64,000 nt of DNA from Paenibacillus phoenicis (GCF_034718895.1 NZ_JAYERP010000001.1:1612001-1676000); one strand, 5' to 3'. Shown: positions 17,960 to 26,139, numbered from the stretch's first letter. Notes: generated by a model from the sequence alone, not told the origin. Made by a program: numbers and translations.

Positions 17960-18646
17960 TTACAGCTGAAGCACCGGCACCGCAACCGGCCAATCTTCCA
18001 ACCGATACGCCATATCCCAGAAGAGATATTCGAGCTGGCAGCTCTGCAAAAAATGCTCGGTCATGCGTTGACGCTCCGCCGCATTGGCGGTTTCCGCCCA
18101 TTGGTCCAACGCCCGCATGAACTTCTCTGTGACGCCTCCTGCCCGTTGACCGTAGAAAGTGATCCACTCATAGTACGGATGCTCCGGCGTCGGCTGCACT
18201 TCCTCCAACAGCTTCTTGCCAATCTCCAGATAAGTCCACGGACAAGGCAGGAGCACGGCGTATATTTCTCCCAAACTTCCTTCGTGGGCCACCGTCAGCA
18301 TATGACGGATATAATGATGAGCCGAAGGGGCTAGCGGAAAGCCTTGCAAATCTTCAAATTTCACCCCGGCCACCCGGCAAAAATTGTGATGCGGATGAAT
18401 CTCACTGTTTAAAATGAAATCGATCTGTTGATTGAACAACGCAATCTCCTCGCGGGTCTGGCACTTGGAAATCGCGATCCCGTAAATTCGCATGTAAGCA
18501 TTCAGATACTCAAAATCTTGCTTGACGTAATGAATGAGCTGTTCTTTCTGTAACCGGCCTTCCGCAATACCTCTGACAAAGGGATGATCAAATATCGCTT
18601 GATAAATTCCGTCCGCCTTCCTACGCAACTCTTGAGAAAATCCCAA
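17960..18646 (-). CDS. tenA: Aminopyrimidine aminohydrolase TenA
   Basis: TenA/thiaminase II-fold protein of 228 residues that hydrolyses aminopyrimidines to HMP in thiamine salvage. The family regions HPFVRGIAEGRLQKEQLIHYVKQDF, LPCPWTYLEIGKKL and the C-terminal helix EYLFWDMAYRLEDWPV are present. The catalytic Cys lies in the CPW motif. The start is TTG at 18646 with GGAGGTG 6 nt upstream. The longer frame to 18817 would translate through the attenuator and into the riboswitch and is rejected. First gene of the thi operon. Confidence 0.92.
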   Translation of the reverse strand: MGFSQELRRKADGIYQAIFDHPFVRGIAEGRLQKEQLIHYVKQDFEYLNAYMRIYGIAISKCQTREEIALFNQQIDFILNSEIHPHHNFCRVAGVKFEDLQGFPLAPSAHHYIRHMLTVAHEGSLGEIYAVLLPCPWTYLEIGKKLLEEVQPTPEHPYYEWITFYGQRAGGVTEKFMRALDQWAETANAAERQRMTEHFLQSCQLEYLFWDMAYRLEDWPVAVPVLQL

Positions 18647-18719
18647 CTTCTCCACCTCCACAAATTTTGGCAAGGAAATCCTCTGAGAGGACAACGGCAA
18701 ACCGAGCTGCCAGAGCACG

Positions 18720-18750
18720 CAAAAAAGCCGCTCCGTAGAGGGAGCGGCTG
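18720..18750 (-). terminator. Attenuator terminator downstream of the TPP aptamer
   Basis: Minus-strand stem AGCCGCTCC/GGAGCGGCT with a short loop, then TTTTTT. It lies between the aptamer and tenA, as expected for a riboswitch acting by premature termination. Confidence 0.85.
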
Positions 18751-18813
18751 GATGAACCCTAGGCATACCGATATACTCATGGCAGCCTAAGCGCATGTCA
18801 CTTGGGGCCGGCT

Positions 18814-18900
18814 CCACTTTCCTACGCTAGTATGAACTAGATCAGGTTCAAAGGGTCCAAGATGATCTCTTGTCTCAGCCGATGACGGCGCCCCTAGTGG
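18814..18900 (-). promoter_or_regulatory. TPP riboswitch (THI element)
   Basis: Minus strand contains all conserved blocks in order: AGGGGCGCC, GGCTGAGA (P2/L2-J2), GGACCCTTTGAACCTGATCT, and CATACTAGCGTAGGAAAGTGG. It binds thiamine pyrophosphate and controls the tenA-thiM-thiD-thiE operon through the terminator at 18720-18750. Confidence 0.96.
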
Positions 18901-18923
18901 ATTTCCTATGCAATTCAATTATT

Positions 18924-18952
18924 ACTCTACCGGTCCCTGCCTGGATTGTCAA
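18924..18952 (-). promoter_or_regulatory. SigA promoter of the thi operon
   Basis: Minus strand TTGACA (18947-18952), 17-bp spacer, TAGAGT (18924-18929). It would start transcription about 15-20 bp before the TPP aptamer. Confidence 0.8.
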
Positions 18953-19135
18953 TCCCGTCCAGATGGTGGAATAGGTGGATCGTTTGCGTCTCTTCGTCTA
19001 CACCAACCCCGCGCGGTTGCATAGCATAAATAACAGGGCACTCCTAGGAATCGATTTAGGATCGATTTCGGGATCGGTTCGACCTGTTCCGCATGACAAG
19101 CAACTGGACTCCATCAAGTTAAGGAAGGTAAAGCC

Positions 19136-19438
19136 ATGAACTCAGCCGGAAAGAACAAGTCCTCGTCTTCCAGCAAGAAGAACGGCAAAAAAGGCGGCTT
19201 CCGGCCTAAAACCCCGGAATACACCGTAGCTGCGCTGCTGCTCTCCGGCAAACTACGCGTGGATTCCGTCCAGTTATACCGAAACGCGACCATGTTCGTC
19301 TCCTTGGTTGGCGAGTACAAAACGATCAGCAGCGACGCGAACGCCGATAAACTGCTGAATTTCCTCAATGAAAACGGGGATCTCACCATCAACGACATCA
19401 TTAATGCCATGAAGAAAAAAGCGGACAGTTCCTCCTAA
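19136..19438 (+). CDS. Uncharacterised 100-residue basic protein
   Basis: Not recognised. The first 25 residues are a Ser/Lys-rich flexible tail. A compact region follows (residues about 28-95: TPEYTVAALLLSGKLRVDSVQLYRNA, then a predominantly helical C-terminal half ending INDIINAMKKK). A good ribosome site AAGGAAGG precedes the ATG by 7 nt, which supports expression. It is transcribed divergently from the thi operon. No signal peptide or membrane helix. Confidence 0.6.
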   Translation: MNSAGKNKSSSSSKKNGKKGGFRPKTPEYTVAALLLSGKLRVDSVQLYRNATMFVSLVGEYKTISSDANADKLLNFLNENGDLTINDIINAMKKKADSSS

Positions 19439-19551
19439 TGCTGGCGTTCGTTGTCGTAAGCCGGAGTTGCTCCAAATGCCTGTTCATTTCAGCGGACGCC
19501 AAATGGAGATTGTACGCTTTGAACTTAATTACGATTACGGGGGTTTGCCAC

Positions 19552-19674
19552 ATGGGTCAATTTGACGGCGAAGGTTTTTCCGAATGGATTGTGATCATTA
19601 TTCTGGTGGTTTTATTTTTCTATGGTTCTAACGATATTGAAACGCTAACAGGCGCCCCCACTTCCGACAACTGA
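19552..19674 (+). CDS. Putative 40-residue single-helix membrane protein
   Basis: Short frame starting MGQFDGEGFSEWIVIIILVV, with one hydrophobic helix (residues about 12-26) and a polar tail. It resembles the tiny hydrophobic spore or membrane peptides common in Bacillales but matches none by eye. The ATG at 19552 follows a GGGGG tract. A longer frame reaching 19438 exists but has no ribosome site. Expression uncertain. Confidence 0.4.
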   Translation: MGQFDGEGFSEWIVIIILVVLFFYGSNDIETLTGAPTSDN

Positions 19675-19697
19675 GGAGGCGCCCGTTTCGCCCATCT

Positions 19698-22600
19698 TTA
19701 TTTCAACTGAAGACGAATCGTCTTGATTTCATAAGGCGTCACTGTCAGCTCAATCGTATCTGCGGAGGACAGCTCTCCGGCCGGACGTTCCATCAGGTCG
19801 GTTTCCTGCCAGGACGCCACGGGCACTCCGACGTGTAACCGGACGCGGCCCCGGCCGCCCTTATATTCATGGAAACGGACGATCACGCTATCGTCGTCTT
19901 CCGCTTTTTTCACCGCATCGATGACGACATCCGCACTGCCGCTCGTTTGGAGCAAGGAGAACGACGTAGTATGAGCCGTACCTGGTGTAGCGTATACCGG
20001 TTGATTCAGGAGCGCTGCCGCCTGCACGGTACCGCCTTCGGACCAATCCCCCTCATGCGGATACAGCGCATACGTAAATTCATGCTCGCCGCGATCCGCC
20101 TGCGGGTCTGGGTACGTTGCCGATTTCAGCAGCGACAGGCGTATCACATGATCCTTAATGTCATGCCCGTACTTGCAATCATTCAGCAGACTAACCCCAT
20201 AGCCGCGCTCCGACAAATCCACCCATTGATGCCCGACCGTTTCGAAGCGGGCGAAATCCCACGACGTGTTCCAATGCGTTGGGCGCTTCACGTTGCCATA
20301 CTGAATGTCGTAAGTCGCTTCCGTCGCCCGAATGTCCACTGGAAAAGCAACCTTCAGCAGCTGCTGACGTTCCTGCCAATCCACCCAAGTCCGGAAATCG
20401 ATCCGCCGGTTATCGGCATACAGAATCATCTGCTGGCGAATCGTCGAGCTCATGTACGTCCAGGTAAATGTGACGACAGCCCGCAGCGTACCGGTAACGA
20501 CCTTGCATTCTTGGAGTTGCTCAACCTCGCGCTGCTTCTCCTGATAGAACACATCGATGTCCCAAGCCTCAAACATTTTGGGCTTATCCTCAAACACCTG
20601 CAGCACGTTGCCCCGTTCGCCGGAAGCCAGCACTTCACGGCCAGCGACGCGGTCGAAGATGGAGATCAGCTGCCCGCGGTCGTTCCACTCAATGTTATAA
20701 ATCGGAGTTTCGATCCCGTTTGGCCGCGCTTTAAACGGTTCGCTTGTCACCGCGTTATTTGCTTGCCCGTCCTTCTTACGTTGGATCGTTACAAAGCCAA
20801 GCGGCGGCACGTTCTCCACGCGTACCCACACGGTCGTCCCGTCGAATTCGGATTGCAGCTTTTGCCCATCCGCTTGAATCCACTGTGTTCCCGTGTCTGT
20901 GTCTTGACCTTCCAAGGCAACCAGTCCGGTAAACGGCCAAGAGGACGGATTCCACACGGTATACGTATCCCCCGCATCGCTCGTCAAGGCTTGAATGGCC
21001 TGCTCCCGGCACGACTCCAGCAGCGATTCAGCTTGGGCATACTCCTCCTTGGAGTCGCGGTATACCTCTGGAATGGACGAGCCCGGGATGATGTCGTGGA
21101 ACTGGTTGCGCAGGATCGTTTTCCAGCTTTCGTCCAGCTTGGCCTTCGGATAGGCCTCCCAGTTTCCGCAGCCCGCAAGCAACGCCTGCAAGCTAAGCAG
21201 CCATTCGGCGTCCCGGGACAGCAGCTCCAGCTTCCGGTTCATTTTTTTATTGTACGCCTGGCTGGTATAGGTTCCCCGGTGGTACTCCAGGTACAACTCG
21301 CCGTCCCACGTATGGACGTAACGATCCGCTGCTTCCACTGTCTCATGCAGCTTCGCAAAAAAATCGTCCGCCCTTCCGGTCGTCACACGCGGCAGACCCG
21401 GCATCTCGTCGAGGCGCCGACGCAGCTCCAAGTGCTCGCGGTTTACGCCGCCGCCGCCATCGCCGTATCCGTAAGAGAGCAAGAGCTTCTTGTTCACTTC
21501 TTTATCGCGGTAGGCCTCCCAGATGCCTTGCACGCTGGACGCCTCGATCTGCCCGTTGTAGGTGTACCACCAGAAATTTCCGTCCTGCGGCGTGGTGATG
21601 AAGTGGGTCAGCACCTCACTGCCGTCGATGCCGCGCCACCAAAACGTATCATGCGGCATGCGGTTGTACTGGTTCCAGCTGATTTTTGTTGTCATGAACG
21701 TGTGAATACCCGACTTGCGTAAAATCTGCGGCAAGGCCCAGCTGTAGCCAAAGACGTCCGGCAGCCACAGATAGGTGCATTCCTGGCCAAATTCCTCGCG
21801 CAAAAACCGCGTCCCATACAGCAGCTGCCGCACCAGCGATTCCCCGCTCGTCAAATTGCAGTCCGCCTCCAGCCACATGCCGCCGGCCGCTTCCCAGCGT
21901 CCTTCTTTGACCCGTTCCTTGATCTGTTCATAGAGCTCCGGGTAATCCTGCTTCAGATATTCGTATAGCTGCGGCTGCGTTTGCAGGAACACGTATTCCG
22001 GGAACATCTCCATCAGTCGCAGTACGGTGCTGAAGCTGCGGGCTGCTTTTTCCCGTGTATGCTTCAGCCGCCACAACCAGGCGACATCGATATGCGTATG
22101 CCCGATGCATTGCACCGTCACCGGCGACGTTTTCTTCATTCCCGCCACCGCCTGGGTTAATTGCTCCTCCGCTTCCGTCAGCGACGCATAAAACGCCTCC
22201 GATCCCGGATAGGACCAATCGATTCGCAGGAAAGCGCGATCCAGCGCCGTCAACAAATCCGTCCGCTCCGGCGCGTTCGCCGGCAATACCTCCACCGTCT
22301 GCATGACCGCACGGGCCGTATAGTACAAACGGTCCACCGTTCCGTCCAGCCACGCGATCTCCGCCCGCTTGATCCGGTGCTCCTGTACCTGCGGTTTCCC
22401 GCCGCCCTCCAGACCGGACCATAAGCGGAACTGCAGCTTCACCTTCGTACCGGAAGCCTCGTCCGGGAAAAATACCTCCTGGTGATTCATATCCACGCCT
22501 TGGAACGGTTCGCCGTTGACATACAGAAGTGATTCAAACCCGGAGTTGTTTCCGCCTCCCGTTTTGCCGAAGTCAAACACGCCAACGATCTTGCGCCCTT

Positions 22601-22832
22601 TCCATTCGGCCGGAAGCTCGACGTCCGTCTCCAGCCATAAATAAAGATCGCGGCCTTCCCAGCGTTCTCCTGTCTGCATTGTGGACCACGGCCCCTCCTT
22701 GGGCGGTCTGGCGCCGATGCGCCCTTCCTCATCCACTTGAGCGCGAAACGCCTCGATCGGCCGGGCATCGCGGTATCGATACCCCTCCAGCTCGCGAATC
22801 CGTGCGTTTAATTTCTCCTCCGTCCAGAACAT
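19698..22832 (-). CDS. GH38 family alpha-mannosidase
   Basis: Large (about 1044 residues) cytosolic glycoside hydrolase. The catalytic GH38 domain spans about residues 235-530. GHTHIDVAWLWRLKHT carries zinc-ligand His/Asp residues. The nucleophile segment is WLPDVFGYSWALPQIL, with the catalytic Asp. The N-terminal region is a beta-rich accessory domain and the C-terminal 450 residues are the usual beta-sandwich domains. No signal peptide is visible, so it acts on imported mannosides. The start at 22832 has GGGGAGG 10 nt upstream. Its GC-rich codon use produces long spurious antisense frames. The divergent AraC gene is its likely regulator. Confidence 0.93.
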   Translation of the reverse strand: MFWTEEKLNARIRELEGYRYRDARPIEAFRAQVDEEGRIGARPPKEGPWSTMQTGERWEGRDLYLWLETDVELPAEWKGRKIVGVFDFGKTGGGNNSGFESLLYVNGEPFQGVDMNHQEVFFPDEASGTKVKLQFRLWSGLEGGGKPQVQEHRIKRAEIAWLDGTVDRLYYTARAVMQTVEVLPANAPERTDLLTALDRAFLRIDWSYPGSEAFYASLTEAEEQLTQAVAGMKKTSPVTVQCIGHTHIDVAWLWRLKHTREKAARSFSTVLRLMEMFPEYVFLQTQPQLYEYLKQDYPELYEQIKERVKEGRWEAAGGMWLEADCNLTSGESLVRQLLYGTRFLREEFGQECTYLWLPDVFGYSWALPQILRKSGIHTFMTTKISWNQYNRMPHDTFWWRGIDGSEVLTHFITTPQDGNFWWYTYNGQIEASSVQGIWEAYRDKEVNKKLLLSYGYGDGGGGVNREHLELRRRLDEMPGLPRVTTGRADDFFAKLHETVEAADRYVHTWDGELYLEYHRGTYTSQAYNKKMNRKLELLSRDAEWLLSLQALLAGCGNWEAYPKAKLDESWKTILRNQFHDIIPGSSIPEVYRDSKEEYAQAESLLESCREQAIQALTSDAGDTYTVWNPSSWPFTGLVALEGQDTDTGTQWIQADGQKLQSEFDGTTVWVRVENVPPLGFVTIQRKKDGQANNAVTSEPFKARPNGIETPIYNIEWNDRGQLISIFDRVAGREVLASGERGNVLQVFEDKPKMFEAWDIDVFYQEKQREVEQLQECKVVTGTLRAVVTFTWTYMSSTIRQQMILYADNRRIDFRTWVDWQERQQLLKVAFPVDIRATEATYDIQYGNVKRPTHWNTSWDFARFETVGHQWVDLSERGYGVSLLNDCKYGHDIKDHVIRLSLLKSATYPDPQADRGEHEFTYALYPHEGDWSEGGTVQAAALLNQPVYATPGTAHTTSFSLLQTSGSADVVIDAVKKAEDDDSVIVRFHEYKGGRGRVRLHVGVPVASWQETDLMERPAGELSSADTIELTVTPYEIKTIRLQLK

Positions 22833-22975
22833 CGTATCGGGTACCTCCCCTGAATATGAGTTAGCCTTCCCCCTCATTTTCCGGTTCTCCCCCGGCGAAG
22901 TAAATTACTTATCCTCATCAATTTTTGTCCTATTATGATATGATGGAGTCAAATCGAACAAAGGAGCAGCAGCTC

Positions 22976-23935
22976 ATGGATTTGAAAAAATGGCGTAACG
23001 AACTGGTGCCTGCACTGAACAAAATCTGTGGTGAAATCGCGGTTGGCGATGCGGTGGTGGACTGGGTCGATATCGTGATAGAACAAACCGGGGGTTCAGG
23101 CAAATGCCCTCCCCACGCCCACACTTGGTATGAATTCAACTATGTCTTGTCCGGCCGTATGCAAACACGATTTATCGACCAGGACGTGATGGTGTATGCG
23201 GACGAATTTTTTTTGATCCCTCCGGGGATGACCCATGCGCACGACTACTCTCGGGAAGATCCCCATGAGGGCATTTGTTTGCGGTGGCGGTTTCGGCCAA
23301 TTCCAGGCGCGGCAGAGGAAGAGACTGCGACAGAAGCAGCGGACGATTTAGCGGAAAATAGCGCAGCAAAGCCGGCGAACGACAGCTTTCTCCTGCGGCT
23401 GAATCGGTTGAAGGATTGGCCTCCGGGGGCCTACCGGGACGATTACGGCATTCGGTCGCTGCTCATTCAGCTGTTTACCGAGGCTGAACATGGGCGGTCG
23501 CCTTTTTATCTCAGGCTGCTGCTCGTACAACTGCTGGAGGTCTTGTCCGGCGTGACCGCCGCACATGAGACCGGCGCATCAGCTTCGGAGCCTGCGCAAG
23601 CCCGGGACGCCTTGCTTCGTAAGGTGGAGGTGTACCTGGAGGATTTTCGCGGGGAGCGTCTGAATGTGGAAGCACTAGCCGCATCGCTGCATATGAGCTA
23701 CGGCCATCTGTCCCGCGTATATAAGCAAAAAACCGGCCGAACCCTGATCGAGGAGATGAACCGGATCCGGCTGGCCAAAGCCTGCGAACTGTTGCAGCAG
23801 CCTTCCCTGCTGATCAAAGAAGTCGCCGAACAAGCCGGTTTCCCTGACATTTATTATTTCAGCAAGGCGTTTAAGAAGAAATACGGCGTCAGCCCGCTCA
23901 CCTATCGCAAGCAGCATTTCAACCGGTCGGGCTAA
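22976..23935 (+). CDS. AraC family transcriptional regulator
   Basis: About 319 residues. The N-terminal cupin-like ligand domain contains CPPHAHTWYEFNYVLSG and FFLIPPGMTHAHDY. The C-terminal 100 residues hold the two helix-turn-helix motifs, LAASLHMSYGHLSRVYKQKTG and VAEQAGFPDIYYFSKAFKKKYG, then SPLTYR. The start at 22976 is set by AAAGGAG 9-10 nt upstream. It is divergent from the GH38 gene with about 140 bp between starts, the common layout for a regulator of sugar utilisation genes. The sugar ligand is inferred, not shown. Confidence 0.92.
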   Translation: MDLKKWRNELVPALNKICGEIAVGDAVVDWVDIVIEQTGGSGKCPPHAHTWYEFNYVLSGRMQTRFIDQDVMVYADEFFLIPPGMTHAHDYSREDPHEGICLRWRFRPIPGAAEEETATEAADDLAENSAAKPANDSFLLRLNRLKDWPPGAYRDDYGIRSLLIQLFTEAEHGRSPFYLRLLLVQLLEVLSGVTAAHETGASASEPAQARDALLRKVEVYLEDFRGERLNVEALAASLHMSYGHLSRVYKQKTGRTLIEEMNRIRLAKACELLQQPSLLIKEVAEQAGFPDIYYFSKAFKKKYGVSPLTYRKQHFNRSG

Positions 23936-24382
23936 CTCCAGCGTGTTAAGCGTGTTAAAAAATGCGCCAAGAAAGCTACGGATAACATGACCATGATGAA
24001 GTAACTGATGCTGAAAACGTGTGCGTGTGCTATCGTCCGCCGTGTTGGTCCGAAAGATGTATAGTGTGAGTTCCATAGACCGCGGTATGAAGTTTGTTGT
24101 CTGGCGTTAGTTTTGTGAGGCGGTGAGAAATAGTTGATGATAATCTGGACCTGAGGCGCGTGCGAGGTACCAGTGCTGTTGTTGAGTAACTTGTCTTAGG
24201 TCGCGGTAGAAGTAACCGGGGATGGTGGGGAAGTAACTTCTCTTGGATGCGGATAGTGTGACTTATGGGTGTCGATTATAGTTAAGGGGTACGGATATGG
24301 GGGCAGCAGGAGAAACTAATCAAACCGTTACCGTAGTTCGCTTGCCGTGTACCGTAGTTAGCATGCATGGGGATCGGTTGCA
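23936..24382. other. Gene-free spacer, probably degenerate sequence
   Basis: No ORF with a ribosome site, no clear hairpin or promoter. The composition is GT-rich on the plus strand and differs from the surrounding genes, suggesting a decayed or rapidly drifting region after the AraC gene. Confidence 0.4.
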
Positions 24383-24560
24383 ATGTATTCGATTTTTCGC
24401 ATACATTTTGCCGCGATCGCCCAAAAATCCGAAATGTATTCGAAATTTCATACAGAATCGCGCCTTCCACCCTCCTGATGCCCCAATAAACACGAAATTT
24501 CATATATATTTCGGCTGAAACCAGCAGAACGAGCGAATTGTATTCGATTTTTCGAGTAGA
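24383..24560. repeat. Cluster of short ATTCGA/AAATTTC repeats
   Basis: Plus strand shows related units: TGTATTCGATTTTTCG near 24383, GTATTCGAAATTTCATACA near 24436, CGAAATTTCATATATATTTCG near 24492, and TTGTATTCGATTTTTCG near 24540. They are variants of one TATTCGA..TTTCG word in both directions, outside any gene. Confidence 0.55.
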
Positions 24561-24577
24561 TTGCTCACCAGCTGACG

Positions 24578-24663
24578 CAAAAAAAGACCGCTTCCGAAGA
24601 AGCGGTCCTTGCTCACTTGGGAGCAAGAAGTTATTGGATAGGAGTGGAGAGAAACCATACTGT
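24578..24663 (-). ncRNA. Candidate small RNA (about 85 nt)
   Basis: A perfect SigA promoter at 24670-24698 predicts a start near 24663, and a strong terminator ends near 24578, so the whole transcript is about 85 nt. It consists of a C/U-rich single-stranded 5' part (UUUCUCUCCACUCCU), a 7-bp hairpin CUUGCUC/GAGCAAG, and a 9-bp terminator stem GACCGCUUC-UUCG-GAAGCGGUC with seven U. There is no ribosome site or plausible ORF. The C/U-rich segment is complementary to Shine-Dalgarno-like sequence, as in trans-acting sRNAs of Firmicutes. Confidence 0.6.
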
Positions 24664-24669
24664 ACTTTT

Positions 24670-24719
24670 ATTATATGTATACGTTTTCATTCTGTCAACA
24701 TCTTTTTTTAGCGCTTACA
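24670..24719 (-). promoter_or_regulatory. Consensus promoter with two cre-like operators
   Basis: Minus strand TTGACA (24693-24698), 17 bp, TATAAT (24670-24675), both exact. A cre-like 14-mer TGAAAACGTATACA fills the spacer (24676-24689) and another, TGTAAGCGCTAAAA, lies just upstream (24706-24719). Each differs from the CcpA consensus at about one position. The arrangement predicts carbon catabolite repression of the small RNA, or control by another LacI-family regulator. Confidence 0.7.
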
Positions 24720-24739
24720 TTACGATCACGACGGGCTGC

Positions 24740-24922
24740 TAACGGAACGTATGGACCTTATTTGTCCATTTCCCGGCGATTTCCCGTTGTAACGGACCCC
24801 AGAGACCTTATTCGCCAGTCACGCCTGCGAATTCGCAGCGATTAAGCCAAATAAGGTCTCCTCGTTCCGTTAGAATTGGAAAAGGCCTACATCCACGCAA
24901 ATAACGTCCCTAGGTTCCGTTA
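24740..24922. repeat. Symmetrical array of four 25-bp repeat units
   Basis: Two direct units (24740-24764, 24790-24814; pattern TAACGGA-n-GACCTTATT) and two inverted units (24848-24872, 24898-24922; pattern AAATAAGGTC-n-TTCCGTTA) are placed almost mirror-symmetrically around the 14-bp palindrome CTGCGAATTCGCAG at 24825-24838. Intergenic; REP/BIME-like. Confidence 0.6.
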
Positions 24923-24946
24923 AATCCCCGTCAGCGGCCAAAGCAA

Positions 24947-24992
24947 CAAAAGGCCCGGCTGAATTTAAAATTCAACACCGAGCCAAGCCTTT
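24947..24992 (-). terminator. Terminator after tyrA
   Basis: Minus-strand hairpin AAAGGCTTGGCT/AGCCGGGCCTTT with a second inner stem TGAATTTTAAATTCA, followed by TTTTG. It lies 18 bp past tyrA and ends the aromatic operon. Confidence 0.75.
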
Positions 24993-25009
24993 CCCCTAAC
25001 AAAAGCCAA

Positions 25010-26104
25010 CTACACGTACACAACATACCCCAGCGATTGGAGGTGAGCTTTCGCCCGCTCCATCTCCCCTTCCTGGCGGAAAGAGAGGCGCAGTACGCCC
25101 GGAACGTCCTCGCGGCTTTCGATAATCTGCATGTTGCTCAAGTTAATATGGCGCAGACCAAGTTCGGTTGCGATTTGCCCGATAATCCCCGGTGTGTCGG
25201 GTACGTCGATATAAATATCGAACAACGAGGTGATCGCCCCTTTGCGCCGCTCCGGCAGCTCGCTGCGGAACTGGTTGGCCTTTTGGAATTCGGCCTCGAT
25301 CCCTTCCCCGTTCTGTGCCTCCAATAAAGTGATAAAGCCTTCGATCTCGCGGTTCCAGTCCTTCAACAAATGAAGCAGCACGTCCCGGTTACTAAGCAGG
25401 ATATCCCGCCAAATCACCGGGTCGCTTGAAGCGATCCGCGTGATGTCGCGGAAACCACCTGCCGCCAGCATCCGGTATAACCCGTTGCCATCGTTGTAAT
25501 TACGCACCTGATTCACCAAGGCAACCGCGATAATATGCGGAAGATGGCTGATCGCCCCAACGATTTCATCATGCAGAACTGGGTCCACACGCACAATTTG
25601 CGCTTTGGTGTACGCCAGCAGCTGCTCCAGGCGTTGATAGGCCTCCTCCGGCACATCAGGAGACGGCGTCAGCACATAGTAGGCGTTCTCGAACAAGAGC
25701 GTCGAAGCCGCCTCCACGCCGGAACGCTCCGAGCCGGCCATCGGATGGCCGCCGATGAAATGCACGCCCGGACGGGCGATTTTGGCCGCACAAGCGGCGA
25801 CCGACGCCTTGGTGCTGCCAACGTCGGTTACAATGCAGCCCGGCTTCAGCGGCAGCTCGGTCAGCTTCCGCAGGTAATCTTCCAACAACCCGACCGGCAC
25901 GCACAAAAAAATAAAGTCGGCATCCGCCGCCGCCTCTTCCATGGACAGAGTCGCGGCGTCAACGACACCGCGCTCCTCAATGCGTTTCAAGGATTCCGGG
26001 CGATGGGCGTGGCCAACGACCGTAATTCCCGGCTTGCCTTTGAAGCACAACGCCAGCGATCCGCCGATCAAACCCACGCCAAAAATGGCAATTTTCGTTG
26101 TCAT
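25010..26104 (-). CDS. tyrA: Prephenate dehydrogenase with C-terminal ACT domain
   Basis: NAD-dependent oxidative decarboxylation of prephenate to 4-hydroxyphenylpyruvate for tyrosine. Residues 5-20 form the dinucleotide fold IAIFGVGLIGGSLALC. GGHPMAGSERSGVEAA holds the catalytic histidine region and ISHLPHIIAVALVNQV the second conserved His. An ACT domain (about residues 295-364, ITSLFDIYIDVPDTPGIIGQIA) probably gives tyrosine feedback control. It is the last gene of the trp-hisC-tyrA block; aroE, which follows in B. subtilis, is missing here. Confidence 0.96.
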   Translation of the reverse strand: MTTKIAIFGVGLIGGSLALCFKGKPGITVVGHAHRPESLKRIEERGVVDAATLSMEEAAADADFIFLCVPVGLLEDYLRKLTELPLKPGCIVTDVGSTKASVAACAAKIARPGVHFIGGHPMAGSERSGVEAASTLLFENAYYVLTPSPDVPEEAYQRLEQLLAYTKAQIVRVDPVLHDEIVGAISHLPHIIAVALVNQVRNYNDGNGLYRMLAAGGFRDITRIASSDPVIWRDILLSNRDVLLHLLKDWNREIEGFITLLEAQNGEGIEAEFQKANQFRSELPERRKGAITSLFDIYIDVPDTPGIIGQIATELGLRHINLSNMQIIESREDVPGVLRLSFRQEGEMERAKAHLQSLGYVVYV

Positions 26105-26139
26105 CGTATCTCACTCATTTTCTGCGAATAAATTGGGGA

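Noticed and set aside
17960-18817. 285-residue form of TenA
   Set aside because: Would be translated from within the TPP riboswitch and across the attenuator; TTG at 18646 has a proper ribosome site and gives the family length.
19869-21722. 617-codon plus-strand ORF
   Set aside because: Lies wholly antisense to the clear GH38 mannosidase frame; long only because of GC-rich third positions. No ribosome site or domain.
23675-24076. 133-codon minus-strand ORF
   Set aside because: Mostly antisense to the HTH region of the AraC gene; no motif or ribosome site.
24282-24626. 114-codon minus-strand ORF in the gene-poor kilobase
   Set aside because: Starts at TTG inside the sRNA hairpin, runs through the terminator and the ATTCGA repeats, and has no ribosome site.
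24625-24663. ORF inside the candidate sRNA
   Set aside because: An ATG occurs 4-5 nt from the predicted 5' end but without a ribosome site, and the frame runs through the terminator.
24740-24922. CRISPR-like array
   Set aside because: Units are in both orientations, degenerate, only four in number, and no cas genes are present.
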